Assembly (NCBI GenBank): GCA_034190875.2
Contig: CM067348.1
Coordinates: 7,955,563 to 8,019,562 of the forward strand
From: Urechis unicinctus
Taxonomy: Eukaryota; Annelida; Polychaeta; Xenopneusta; Urechidae
Direction: 5' to 3'
Length of the DNA: 64,000 nucleotides
The number at the start of each line of letters is the position of its first letter. Within the stretch, counting starts at the first letter, position 1. A model generated the notes under the pieces. It did not search any database. It worked only from the letters and a program-made list of their open reading frames with translations, and was not told the DNA's origin. The translations under genes were made by a program, and so were the position numbers. Below, piece after piece: positions 37,440-48,290 of the stretch.

Positions 37440-37600
37440 ATTGTTAAATACGATTGCGTTCAGTACTCGTGCAGCAATTCAGGTTTACCAATGTCGACCA
37501 TGGCAGAACCCTCATAAAGTGGTTCTTTGCAAATAAATATGTCAGTTACGCTAAGTGTACAATCTCATGCAGGATCATAACGGCTGATAAACTTATTGAA
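37440..37600 (+). repeat. Diverged repeat module P, copy 2
   Basis: See 25180-25330. Here GGCAGAACCCTCATAAAG...TATGTCAGTT and, further on, AAACTTATTGAACGCCTG. Confidence 0.6.
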
Positions 37601-37609
37601 CGCCTGATA

Positions 37610-38290
37610 GCAAATTTGTAGTTAATGCCCCGAGGAAACCAAAGACGTGAAATTCTCTGGAGGCTTAAAAGTGTGATAAAACGACAGGATGCAGATAAAG
37701 TTGTTTGCTTTGATCCAAGCTCGTAAATTGTTTCCCTGGGAACGTAGCTTAAGCGTGGGCGTGACGCACAGGGAGCTGCTTCATTGCAAGAAGGATGAGA
37801 CTCGTTCATTCAAAAGTTCAAATTAATAATCGACCGCTTTCCAGATGCCAGTAATGACCAAAATACTATTCATAGAATGAAGTGAGTTGGGAGCAGGTGA
37901 AGTATATTCGGGAGCCCCTATAGTTGCATGGCATATTTGGTACAAACTCGACGACCTAGCTTAAATGTGAACCCCTGTCGCAGGGACGGAAATGTAATGA
38001 AATAAATTTAAGCCACCCAAAGGATGGAGCAATCCATCTTCAAGGCCAGCTTTCTAACGTAACTTTGCAATGGCATTGTACAGATTGTACAACAGCTACA
38101 ACAATTATGGTAAGCATAACTTGATACCAAGGCATACCTAACAGTACAACAGAATGCTGACAATGTCCACCGTGCTCCTTCATTTTGAGGAGAGTTATTT
38201 CATGTAGCCCGTTTGTTGCTGGTAATAAGTGTATGATCATTTAACTGGTCATGACTATGTCTTGAATGGGTAACGGTGACTGTACATCCG
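37610..38290. other. Repeat-unit remnant, no gene
   Basis: Contains TTGGGAGCAGGTGAAGTATA at about 37890, nearly identical to TTGGGAGCAGGCGAAGTATA at 61794 in copy B. This ties the stretch to the same ancestral unit. A minus-strand frame (37546-37809) shows no domain. Confidence 0.45.
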
Positions 38291-38292
38291 TT

Positions 38293-38469
38293 ATGTATGT
38301 AATAGTTGCGACGATCTTCATGATTTGTATTAATATCAATACAGAACCAGATCAAAACATGTGTTGGAATAGCATGTGCCATTCTGTTCTCAACAATGGT
38401 TTCAATGTTACTTTATGGATGATGTATCCCATTGTGGCTAGGTGTGAATACAATGATCATCACTCATAA
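38293..38469 (+). CDS. Short secreted-peptide-like frame
   Basis: ATG at 38293 opens MYVIVATIFMICININT, a plausible signal peptide, followed by about 40 residues with MCWNSMC and ARCEYNDHHS, then TAA. The pattern of a hydrophobic leader, a few cysteines and a CEY near the end recalls the frame at 13198, but alignment is not convincing. The matching place in the older repeat (about 29385-29450) has lost about 50 bp of the leader. A chance frame is quite possible. Confidence 0.22.
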   Translation: MYVIVATIFMICININTEPDQNMCWNSMCHSVLNNGFNVTLWMMYPIVARCEYNDHHS

Positions 38470-38649
38470 CGTAATAAACGCAAAGGTGAAAACAAGTATC
38501 CAAGCTTTATTATCTAACGTATTGAATGCTGTGTATACCTGCATGACGTCCCCAGAAAGCCCCGAGATGTCAGTCCTATCATGTGCACTCTTCATTCGTA
38601 ACCTAACTCAGACATACGGGCTAATAGCTTAGTATCGCTCCCTTGTACT

Positions 38650-40430
38650 CTTTCTTGAGAATTTATGTCACGTTGAAAGAATGGTGACCATGCATGAATT
38701 GCATATTATAGATGGAATTTGATAATAACTCCCTTAGAGCTACCAGCGAACGTCATCTGATCATCTTGAGAACTGTGTTAGCCTTCATTGCTGCTCTGCA
38801 TTGTTGGCATGCTTTGAATGACTGATCAATTATGACACCTCAATTCACTTCCTTGGATGCATCTAGCTGTAAATAAATACTACCGCGCTACACGTGCGAA
38901 CAACAGGTTCTAATAATGTACGTTATGTATCGGCCCGCTTCATACACTTGCTCTTGTTCCATGCTCCTCCAATATGTACATGACTGAAGCTAGTCATTAT
39001 TCTTAATATTGTGGCCTAAAAGATTGTACATGACTAGACCCGCACGGAAACTAGTCACGCAATGGAACATATGGGGCAGATTTCAAGCTAGTTCCTTCTG
39101 TCTACATTGTTATATATGTGCGGAAATGTAATAGTAATATGCAGCCCTGAGTATTCATCCAAACTCTAGAGCAAGAGAGAGAGAGCGCGCACAAGAGTAA
39201 AAGGTTGAGTATATCACAGCTGGTTCAGCCAGTTACTCACTAAGTGGTCTCCATTAGGGAAGTGTTGTCTACGCACACTGGCATGTGCCTTGGTTACGGC
39301 TCTAGCCTTCCATTAGCTTGTATGGATTACTTTGCGATATTGGTTGCGATGAAGAACACTATCTGGCCTAGCATATTTTCTAACGCACATTTGATATTTA
39401 TGTTTTGTTCCCGTAATTCTTACGCTTAAATCATAGTAGCTGTTTACTCGCTTTATATTCAGTCAGAACAATTCGGTGATTATATATGATGTGGTTATCA
39501 CAATTACTCATATTGGATCGCCGAGTTAACCCTGATTAAGGGTCCATACTAAGCTCAATGGATGCACCAGCAAGGCAAAAAAATCTCCGACAGCGAAACC
39601 ACGTAACGGGCATTTGTTACCGACATTGTTGTTCAGCAACAATATTGAAGGTAGTGAACGGTAAACAATGAAGGCATCACGCAAATTGACACATCATGCT
39701 GATAGTTAGACGCCTAATATTGCAACCACGTCTACTATGTTAAGTAAGCAGTGCTGCGTTCCACTTAATTGGTAGAGCATGCGCTCACATGACGATTCAT
39801 TCTAGGGGATCATTAATTTTTGTGACTTGATGCTCTGACGCTAGCTACTCAAATAATGAACATTGCGCTCCCTGACGAAATTGACTAGTTAACCTTTTTT
39901 CAAAAACCACTGCTCGCTAATGCATGTGTTTCTTTGTGCAATCATGATCAGATAAAACTGTCTAGGGCAAGCAATCACATAATTTTATCACAACAGTTGT
40001 CTTTTGAACGCTTAGGTCGATAATACAATCCATTCTGTGAGATTGCAGTTTACAGAATTACATATTGGCCGCCAATCAAGAGGGCGAGCATGATATGGCG
40101 TATTGCCACTGATTGGTCTTACGACAACAAATTATTTAATTATATGTTATGCACCAGAGTCACCAGATTCCCAGTGTCACGCTGACTCTCCGTATGACAA
40201 TTGTATGTTGCAATGTATATTCTAAGTACTTAAGTACTTAAGTCGGTTGCTATAACTTATTGGGTAGTGTATTTAGCTCTATCCATTTGACTCCCTGACC
40301 ACAATCACAACTTTGCTATATCCGTTTTATCAGCTACCGCCTCCTCGGTTAGATGATCTTTAGATGTCCAGCTGAGCCCAACCGTCCAATCTCTTACCCT
40401 TTCAAGCAATTTAAATGCTGGTCACTATTG
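38650..40430. other. Non-coding stretch
   Basis: Includes a (GA)-rich run at about 39175-39188, a stacked AAGTACTT palindrome at about 40223-40241, and an isolated tRNA box-A-like TTGGTAGAGC at 39769. None of these adds up to a gene. Confidence 0.4.
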
Positions 40431-40539
40431 TTGAATGATCTTTTGTCTCGTGTACTTAAGCATCTGCTCTCCTACAGAGCACTACGAACAGCAAATTCGT
40501 AAGCGATGCAAGCTTGCTGATCACCAAGGGTTTTTCTTT

Positions 40540-40725
40540 CAGTTGACTCCACTTCAGCGGCACCAGACAATTCATGAGACAGTTGATTGCAATTCGTTTA
40601 GCCATCGGAATATTGGCATAACACAACTGTAAGCATAGAGACTTTAGTTTCCAACATAAAGCCTCACAATCGTCTTGAATGCGTGCATTACCTGTCAACA
40701 TATAACTACGCATTGCTAAATGACC
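40540..40725 (+). repeat. Diverged repeat pair with 31660-31860
   Basis: Partner copy, see 31660-31860. It is followed directly by module P copy 3, whereas in the 31.7-kb copy no module P follows. Confidence 0.55.
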
Positions 40726-40739
40726 ACTTTTGTGGCACT

Positions 40740-40900
40740 TCGTGTTTACAGCTGCTATATGAGCTTTGACGGAACCCTCATAAACTGAACCCATCAACAT
40801 TACCGATGTCAGTAAAACTTACAAAGCAAAGCATTACCTTTCTACAGCAGGCGCATAAACATGTTGAACGCCTGTTGTAGATTGGATAATGCGATGATAT
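40740..40900 (+). repeat. Diverged repeat module P, copy 3
   Basis: TTTGACGGAACCCTCATAAA...GATGTCAGT, then CAGGCGCATAAACATGTTGAA matching both other copies. Confidence 0.6.
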
Positions 40901-41114
40901 AGGGCAATGCAGATGTAACCTGGATTCTTCCCCAAGCTCTGAAGTGCTTCCAACGTGCACAAGAGAGATGTGACACGTGACTCATTTGATCAGCCGTTTA
41001 ATTAAGGAATCGACATGTATCCTGTTTCCGACAATGTCCAAGAGACCACCCGTCGGTTGGAGTAGATATCGTACTAACCACCGTGATGTTTAACTAAACA
41101 GTCGAGGGTTTTCT

Positions 41115-41280
41115 TCTATGAGAGGAGCTTTCGTGGCGCATGTGAGACGCCTCTATAGGCGGAAATGCATTGTGATTCGCAACGTTCACCCTAAGGCGCC
41201 CACGAATGGCACCAAAGACCCTGCGTATGATTATATCCCACTATTCACTAGCTGAAGCATTAAACATAGCCCATCTCCTT
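41115..41280 (+). repeat. Tandem-type repeat, copy 1
   Basis: TGTGAGACGCCT, GGCGGAAATGC, CAACGTTCACCCT-AGGCGC and TGATTATATC all recur in the same order at 41785-41950, about 665 bp downstream. Confidence 0.75.
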
Positions 41281-41784
41281 TTCATGTAGCTACAAAATCA
41301 ACATATTTCCACGATGTTATCGTAACAGTGTTACTCGCATTCTTGCTTACTTTGTGCTTTACTTCTGCTTAAGCCATTTTAGTTTTCATTTTGATATTCT
41401 GTCAGCATTATTAATGTACGACCTTTGAAGTGTTCCTGTTATATTATAAAATACCATAGATCCATTCAGCAGTGGTATGTGTTTTGTATCGTTCGCTTGT
41501 TACAAATGCCCCAGAAATAATACGTATAGTTAGGTATCACTTAACACAGACCGCCCCTATGGCCAATTAATTCGTATTATCTGCTTGGTAGTTGTATCGA
41601 ATAAACCAACGTAAAACAACAGAACATTCATGTTTGTACTATTATTTCTAGCGAATGTGAAAATCAAATGCATTGCGAAACCGCCGTTAAGCAGTATGAG
41701 GAAAACCCGTGAGCAATTACTCAGTGAACGCTTCAATACGCAAATGGTTTTTCAGATATAGCCAGTCTGTTGTAAAATGGGAAG

Positions 41785-41950
41785 GAGCTCTTACGCACTT
41801 GTGAGACGCCTTCAAAGGTGGAAATGCGCTTTGATCAGCAACGTTCACCCTTAGGCGCTCAATAATGGCCCTAACGACAATGATTTATAATTATATCGAC
41901 GAGCTTACGTCATACAAGCTGAGCGTTACCTCAAACACGGTCCAATGTAG
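41785..41950 (+). repeat. Tandem-type repeat, copy 2
   Basis: Partner of 41115-41280 at roughly 75% identity by eye. No coding content in either. Confidence 0.75.
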
Positions 41951-41959
41951 GTAAAAGAG

Positions 41960-42860
41960 GCATTCGTCAAGTCACTGCTACTACAGCAGATTCACAAATG
42001 ACATTCAAAAGACAACTCAGATACCCTTCACCCTCTGCCTCGCAGGAGTACAGACTAGACAACTTAAGGTGTCTATGCTGTCAATTCAAAATGTTCCGTG
42101 ATAAAATAATGTACTGTGTTCTTGGATGCCGAAGTTAGAATTTTTTGCATCGATGGTACTTTGTGAGTCAAATTGTTGGTTCAGGTCCTGTCACTGTGAA
42201 ATCATGTCAAGCAAAATCATGTTCCTCCTCGGACAAATTTCCTTGTGGTTATATTAATCTGCACCAATCGACTAAATATATAGTGAAAGAGTGCTAAGAT
42301 ATGAGGAAAAGGAAAACCAATTGTTACATTGCAATGAAACACATCGCATCAAGCCCAGACCATCATGAGTAAGCTTTCATGTCCATTTAAGCAAGAGCTC
42401 ATGTGCAGGGATTGATGTCACATAAGCTATAGCTCTTGAATGTCTGTACGACCGCTCCAAAAGCCATGTAATCATTAATACAATAACAATAAAAAAGCTT
42501 TCCCTTAAATCAAAATGCGGTAAACACAAATCGTCGGTTGGCCTTTGCAGTGGAGTTCGTTGTAGGTTTCCATGCTAAAGGAGACGCTGCTTTGACACTG
42601 AAATCACATTGCCTGATCGGCTGAGGAAGATCGCTTGCGAAAGTGACGAATTATTGTGCAAAAGCGACCAACATTTCGTTGCATTCAAACTCACATTCGC
42701 ACTTCACTGAAAACGTGCTGAATGCCATTAAAATAAAAGATCATAAAAATATATAATAAAACAATATAAATGTCACTATGATATATCAAATTTAGATATT
42801 CGATTTTGAGTTGCATATAATCATATTACTTCGAGTTGTCGTTCGTTAATATTCAGGTAC
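41960..42860. other. Non-coding stretch
   Basis: Nothing recognised. Confidence 0.45.
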
Positions 42861-42871
42861 ATTGACTGCAG

Positions 42872-42962
42872 CAATGTGATTAAACATACGCCCATCATGT
42901 TTGGCTCCCTCATAAGTGGCTTTAAACTGAAGCCACCGTTGATTCGTGTGCGGGTAGTGCAG
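42872..42962 (+). other. Candidate exon with strong splice sites
   Basis: TTGACTGCAG precedes and a perfect CAG/GTGAGT follows a 91-nt open segment reading NVIKHTPIMFGS and SGFKLKPPLIRV. SGFKLK resembles the G-Y-x-L stretch of a CCP module but no cysteine is present. The donor is the best consensus site I noticed in the window. Confidence 0.3.
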
Positions 42963-44205
42963 GTGAGTTTAGAACCAGCATTCAGTCAGAACCCCTCTCA
43001 TCTACTCAACGGCAGTCTTTCCGCGTTTGATCCCACCACTCAGGTATTGACATTCAACACTAAGCAATAGAGCCGACAACTTCTTGTACAACAGTACTTC
43101 GAGTGCTTTGACTTTAATCATCGACGAATACTCGTTCACGCGATGGTACTTCCTGCCGTCTTATTTGTTTTTTATGAGTTCCATTTGAAAGCCTGCAAAA
43201 AAAAATGATGCAGATCGTTAACAGATGTGGCCGCAAAACGTCAGCTTGTTGTGTCAACATCAAGCAAACCCCTGTCCTTCCTAACAATCCATTTGGCTTA
43301 CCCGCCAAGCATTCAAACTAGTTCTATATAGAGGCGTACATTGTCAAGATCCGGGAGTATATTTACTAAGAGGCGTTTAATGTACTTTACATATAACAGG
43401 TACACAGATGCAGCGTCAGTGACAATTGCATAGAGTTGATATTTCTTTGTCTTGATAAACTACCATCAGTCATTGTGTCTAATACAAGACAGACTTAGGT
43501 TGACATTTGCATAAATACATGTGATTGATGCATGACATTATTAGCAAAAATAGAAAACCATACAATGATCATCTGGCAAACTGAGCTTAGACATTCGGAT
43601 ACATGATGAAGATGGTGGATAGGGATAACCGTTATGCTTAGACAGTGCCCCTTAAATTGTATTGCAGGCTTGGTGCAATCCCCTTTGCATGACAAGGTTT
43701 ATAAACCCACACAGCTGGGACGGGAATATTATCCGATACAAATTATCTACTAAATCGCGACCGTAAGGACAACGACACGGCCTCAAGGCTCCTGTTTCAT
43801 TGCAATGTTGTCTCATGGATGTTATACAATATTGCCTTTGAATGACCTATAGGTCCTCAGCACACATATCTATGACAGTAAACAACTGGCTGAAACTATT
43901 AAACAGCAACATTCGGCATGACTTGACCATAAAGCATGGCTTAAAATGGAAAAGGATGTCTAGCTTGACAATCGTGTAAAATCACACGGTTAATACCGCT
44001 TCCGCTTTTTCATTTGTAGTTATATAACATATATTGTTTTGTTTTGTTTGGAAAATTCGACATAGGACTAGAATTTGCTCTGTATTAAAAGTAAGCACAC
44101 GACAACGGAAATAAAGTGTATTCATCATTCCACACTACATGAACAGTGTAGCATAACAATTACGTCGTTATATCCATAGCTTCTGCAAGAGAGAATTAAA
44201 GCATA

Positions 44206-44709
44206 ATGAGATACAGTTTGAATGACATGCGCAGTCCAATCGTTAATGACGTGCCCATTCTTTATCTTCTAGCAAAGCAATATCTACCAGGCGCGCCTTA
44301 TTACTGCGAACGTCTTGCTGACAGCAATGAAGACAACCTGAAACTAATATTGTTTTATTTCCTTGCACAGAAAAAGGCGATCTGCAACATTAATGTTACA
44401 ATAAAAAACATTAATGTTACAATAAGAAACATAAGTATTACAATAAGAAACATTAATGTTACAACAAGAAACATTAATGTCACAATAAGAAACATTAATG
44501 TTACGATAAGAAACATTAATGTTATAATAAGAAACATTAATGTTACAATAAGACACATTAATGTTACAATAAGACACATTAATGTTACAATAAGAAACAT
44601 TAATGTTACCATAAGAAACATTAACGTCACAATAAGACACATTAATGTTATAATAAGAAACATTAATGTTACAAAAAGAAACATTATAGACGACGGGGAT
44701 AATCGTTAG
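44206..44709 (+). other. 167-codon frame containing a 21-bp minisatellite
   Basis: ATG at 44206 opens about 60 residues of non-repetitive sequence (SPIVNDVPILYLLAKQ, GAPYYCERLADSNEDN) that continue into 14 heptads of NINVTIR type and end in DDGDNR-stop. It is the longest non-dinucleotide frame in the window. Each heptad contains an N-V-T sequon. Two minus-strand frames over the repeat are equally open because the unit lacks stops, so the repeat lengthens any frame it touches. There is no recognised domain in the unique part. A chance frame extended by a repeat is the default reading. Confidence 0.25.
44386..44685. repeat. 21-bp minisatellite with palindromic core
   Basis: Fourteen 21-bp units (AACATTAATGTTACAATAAG type) with no indels. 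Each unit carries the 10-bp palindrome ACATTAATGT, so the array is a regular series of potential small hairpins. Confidence 0.95.
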
Positions 44710-45030
44710 AGGCAAGATTGTGACAATGAATGCATACAGGGCAGGAATGGATTCATAAATATACGTACTAGATTAAAGATACGTTCTCAATGTCGATACT
44801 TCTGAGTTCAAGTATGCAACCTATGACTTATAAAAGTAAGGAATGGAGTTCGAACACACGACACCGTTTGTATGCGAGCGTTCTTAGCTGTTACAAATAA
44901 ATGATATCAAAGGCAAGCCAAAGAAATCGATTGTGGTCAACCTTGAAGATTTGAGTAAATTTGATATCTGACGCTGTTATAAACAGAAGTTTACGCTGTG
45001 CTTTCTGTTGTCTTAATGATTGCATTTCAG

Positions 45031-45225
45031 AATGAACACAAAGAAGCTCCGTTTCAATTACAGGTGAACCAAAACCCGACCTTCACCTGCTCCGCCACCT
45101 GGTTGACATACGATACAACACCAAAGAGTGGATACGTACTGCGAGGATTATTGCTTCAAGCATGTAGTCAACGTATTCTTTTGTATGAACATTGGAGTTC
45201 TTCGTCACATCGCCAGCAGTGGTAA
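45031..45225 (+). pseudogene. CCP/Sushi-like exon relic
   Basis: After a good acceptor (TTAATGATTGCATTTCAG) the frame reads TFTCSATW, then SGYVLRGLLLQACSQ and, ten residues on, HWSSSS, ending at TAA. SGYVLRG followed by five residues and Cys is the exact CCP G-Y-x-L-x-G-x5-C run, with a Trp after it. The interval before it is too short for a full domain and the second cysteine is misplaced. The frame is probably decayed or partly deleted. It lies upstream of two lectin-like relics. Confidence 0.42.
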
Positions 45226-45539
45226 TTGATACAGGGGGAGGAGGATATCGGAGATCGAGACTTGAGCTTGAGAAACGAGGGTTGCAGCAGCACCAACATT
45301 GCTTGACTGGTGGTTATTGAACGGACATGCAGACAGATAACAGGTTGGTGTCGGTGAGTCATTGGTACGAGGATTAACTCCAGTTAGAAAAGGGCAAAAG
45401 CGAGGTCTGTAGAATCCAAGCGACTGAACTTGTGACTGTGTGAGCTTGATAAGTTGACGGGGAATGAACAAGTGGGTAGGATTGTACTGTAGATAAGGAC
45501 CAACGGGATGACTGTCAAGAAAGCACGTCTTGAAAGGGA

Positions 45540-45800
45540 TTGTATTCGAAATCTGAAGATCAACCTTTTTGTATCACAAGATTAAAAACATTAGAGGAAA
45601 CTATTTATTCCAGTAAACCATATGTAAAAGTAATGGTGAATTACTTATTAGAGGCAAGTCCTAACGCACCAAAAACCTTAACCCCACTTGACACCAATCT
45701 TCAAGAAATGCCATTTATATATCATTTCCAAAAAAATCGCAATACGATGACCGCTATTTTGGAAAATAGCATTAGTCGTCGATGGGTCACGTCATTCTGA
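45540..45800 (+). pseudogene. Weak CCP/Sushi-like segment
   Basis: An 86-codon frame with PFCITRLK and, 25 residues on, KPYVKVMVNYLLE. The V-x-V-x-Tyr run could be the V6-x-8-x-C10 stretch with Cys changed to Tyr (TAC). Nothing later fits. No ATG. Confidence 0.18.
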
Positions 45801-46011
45801 GCATGCGCGATGCACGTGGTCTTGAACTTGAAAACAAACATTTTGCTGTGTTTCGGACTTTTTACCGCTTCCCAAATTGATCGAACTATAAATAATTACC
45901 ATGGATGAAATCCCCCACCGAAAAGGGATAAAAATGTCCATGAGCATCATTGCATTCTTAAACTCCATAACTCTGGGTAACTTTGGTGTTTGCGTCAGTT
46001 TAAGAGAAAGT

Positions 46012-46033
46012 AAGACGTCTACTCAGACGTCTT
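46012..46033. repeat. Short perfect hairpin
   Basis: AAGACGTCT, 4-nt loop, AGACGTCTT. It is the same half-site as the 20-bp palindrome at 20828-20847. Confidence 0.7.
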
Positions 46034-46059
46034 GTAGGGCTAACTACATGCATGACATT

Positions 46060-46310
46060 GGAAACCAATCACTGCTTTGGATATTAAAACCTGATTGTTG
46101 GGTTTGTATAAATACATAGTTCAGTGCGCGGCATTAAATTCAACTCGATCACTCGTGATGCCTGTATTCAATCAGATTCCTGGAATGAACAGAGCAGCGA
46201 TCATCCCATCACATCAGCTCCACAGCAGGTCATATGTCTTAGAATTCATCATGCAGAAATCTCCAATTTAAATAAGCAACACAAAATAGAAATGGCCGTC
46301 GAGTGACATT
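46060..46310 (+). repeat. Diverged duplication, copy 1 (pairs with 48590-48840)
   Basis: Shared runs in order: GTAGTTCAGT.CGC.GCATT, AACTCGAT.ACT.GTGATGCCTGTA.TCAAT, GGTCATAT.TCTT.GAATTC and CAGAAATC. Copy 1 contains the lectin-like C-terminal frame, and copy 2 has stops in it. Confidence 0.8.
46124..46306 (+). pseudogene. C-type lectin domain, C-terminal half (relic)
   Basis: One frame reads DACIQSDSWNEQSSDHP, about ten residues, then QVICLR. C-type lectin-like domains end in C-x(n)-W-N/D-D/E-x2-C-x(n)-Y/V-I/V-C; here WNEQS-Ser matches W-N-D-Q-S-Cys with AGC for TGC, and VIC closes the domain. Loss of that cysteine, whose partner is the one at the start of this stretch or upstream, would break a conserved disulphide. 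The homologous place at about 48680-48790 is interrupted by stops. The upstream half of the domain is not found in frame. Confidence 0.42.
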
Positions 46311-46319
46311 TTCCCGTTT

Positions 46320-47260
46320 CAATATATGGCGACTATACAGAACAAGCAATCAAGGGTAACGAAGCTTGAAAACCGAGGCTTATAAGTAATAGTAATACCT
46401 TGTTATTTATTGTATGAAACATTTATATCCATGATATTGACATAAAGGGTGATTAACGGTAAACTTAAGCCCGACGAATATCCACATCGAAACGGAATTG
46501 ATTAGAACTTCCATGGACTGCTGCCAACTAAATCTAATCTGCTCTATCACAATATCGTAAATGGTAACGTACAGATCAATTAATGTTACCTAACAGCGAT
46601 ACAAAATGAACGTATGTATGTTAATATATGTGCGTGTGCGCGCATGTGCAGCATGACTAACAGCAAGCACGTGCTCAACATATTGTGTTGGTACCGAATA
46701 TATGCTGCAGAATAACCATTACTTGCACCTATATTCAATGCAATTGGGGTTCAGGAGTTGTGATATTTCCAGTGGATATAATCGCTGCCAGAGACACAAT
46801 AGGGAGTCATAAAGCATATCAACATCCCTTGAAATCCGCCTCTCCCACTCAGTTTTATGTCAAAGTTTCTGTTAATTTTGGTAGTTAATTGCAATAAGCC
46901 AGCACCATGTAGCATAATTTACGCCGGTGTCGTCCATAATATATAAGAACGATGAGCACCTGGGCATTGTAAACAATGTTAGCTGTGTTATTTTATCCAT
47001 CAATGCATTCAATTGTTCTATCTGCATAATTGCAAAAGGTGCCCTCTCGTACTGTTACATAAATGATATGCAGACCATTTCACAAACACAGCTCTTACTT
47101 CTAGTTATCTTTGGTTGTACGCTCCTGAATACAAAGACGTACGATAGATGAGATTGTTAAGAGAAAAATGGCATAAACCATCTAGTAAGTGAAAGTGTTC
47201 TAAGGAACTTAAGGAAATAAATAATGCTCCTGCATTGTGAATGGTTAACAAAGCGACAGA
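46320..47260. other. Mostly non-coding, weak CCP-like frames
   Basis: The frame at 46685-46888 reads RITITCTYIQCNWGSG, which could be a V-x-V-x-C core, but lacks the rest. The frame at 46927-47151 has cysteines without recognisable spacing. Confidence 0.3.
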
Positions 47261-47272
47261 TTCTGGCTGTGT

Positions 47273-47683
47273 TTGTATAACAAAGCAGCAATATACAAGG
47301 CAATCGGCGTGTTGAGAGCAATACACACAGCAGCTGAGCTCATAAGAATCACCAATTGCCCTAGAAAATGTCACTATACATATCCTGCAGCGAGATGTTC
47401 GACTTTCCGAAATGGAACTTCACATATAAAGGTAGCGGTGAGATGTAAATGGCGGCATCGGATGTACATGCTTAAACGGCAACAAATTGCAGTCAGGTTT
47501 ATGAACCGCATATATATGCAGTATAGAGCTAGCTATCAAAGGGAAATGAACATTTGGTTGAGGATAACAAGGTTGTTAATATCCTTGCTAATAACACGCG
47601 GACTGAGGTCGTACGAATGCAAGGCTGTTGGAATAAACGGCTGCGCATGTGATAGCCAATGGGAAAATTACGATGGGGAATGA
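47273..47683 (+). pseudogene. 136-codon frame with CCP/Sushi-like core
   Basis: One of the longest non-repeat frames. It contains RITNCPRKCHYTYPAARCS, then FRNGTSHIKVAVRCKW, MYML, and further on a hydrophobic ITRLLISLLITRG segment, ECKAVGINGCAC and a stop. NCP with R-N-G-T and KVAVRC fits C1-P...NGT...V6-x-V8-x-C10, and MYML may be the Y-x-L region. The third cysteine is Phe. The leader-like MNIWLRITRLLISLL near the end, followed by a cysteine-rich tail, might instead be the start of a separate small secreted peptide. It lies about 300 bp upstream of the lectin relic. Confidence 0.35.
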
Positions 47684-47915
47684 GTGCTGTTAAATGTGCT
47701 TGACCGATTATTGGTGGAGGTGGGCTATAAGTCCTGTCTCCTATGCTCTCATCCGTCAACCTTATATGATCGTCGGCTGGTTTCATTTGATACTTTGTCT
47801 GCATGCATCACTAATGCATGTGGATGACACATCAACCAATGAACCTCCTCACACTACCTGCATCAAACCCTTGCATCTCTAAAGCGAATGTCAGTCCTAG
47901 TGGCTCAAACACACA

Positions 47916-48290
47916 ATGAACAATGAACACAAAGCGAGGATAGCTTCCGCTGCTAAAAATCTGTCCGCGACTATTGAAGAGGGGAAAATATCCGACAAAC
48001 CACCTTTTTGTTTGTGTATGACCAATGATTTGAGGCCGCATCACACATATAAGGATACGGTGTGTGAGGACACACACCCTCAGCTCATAAATATAGAAAG
48101 CAAAGAAGAACTCACACCAGCACTCTCGTTTGCGGTAATCTTGAATATCTAAGATCGCACAAGGATGAGGGCTGGGGAAGCTGCTGGATAGGATTACATA
48201 AAAATAAAGCTGGAGTAGCAAACACTGGCGTTTCATGAACCCTGAGGGATATTAGTCTGTTGCCAATTGGGCTACAGACAGCTTTATATA
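47916..48290 (+). pseudogene. C-type lectin domain broken by two frameshifts
   Basis: The first frame (ATG 47916) reads PFCLCMTND, HTYKDTVCEDTHPQLINIES and KEEL, the Y/W-x-D-A-x2-C-x5-L-x2-I-x-S-x2-E block of a C-type lectin domain. Near 48130 the sense reading moves to another frame: NLEYLRSH, then SCWIGLHKNKAG, the hallmark W-I-G-L. A stop follows at 48234. A third frame from 48226 reads WRFMNPEGY, a TAG, then SVANWATDS, the W-x-W...Y-x-N-W-A stretch before the ligand loop. All pieces are in canonical order and spacing. The C-terminal W-N-D...C part is absent here. Such domains bind carbohydrate or protein ligands outside the cell. I regard this as a dead copy. Confidence 0.7.

Noticed and set aside
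39755..39810. tRNA-like AATTGGTAGAGCATGCGC
   Set aside because: Resembles the D-arm region with box A, but no box B or acceptor stem follows.
44344..44715. 123- and 109-codon minus-strand frames
   Set aside because: They arise from the stop-free 21-bp minisatellite.
47832..48236. 134-codon minus-strand frame with a leader-like start
   Set aside because: The plus strand of the same stretch carries the lectin-domain landmarks, so this is its shadow.
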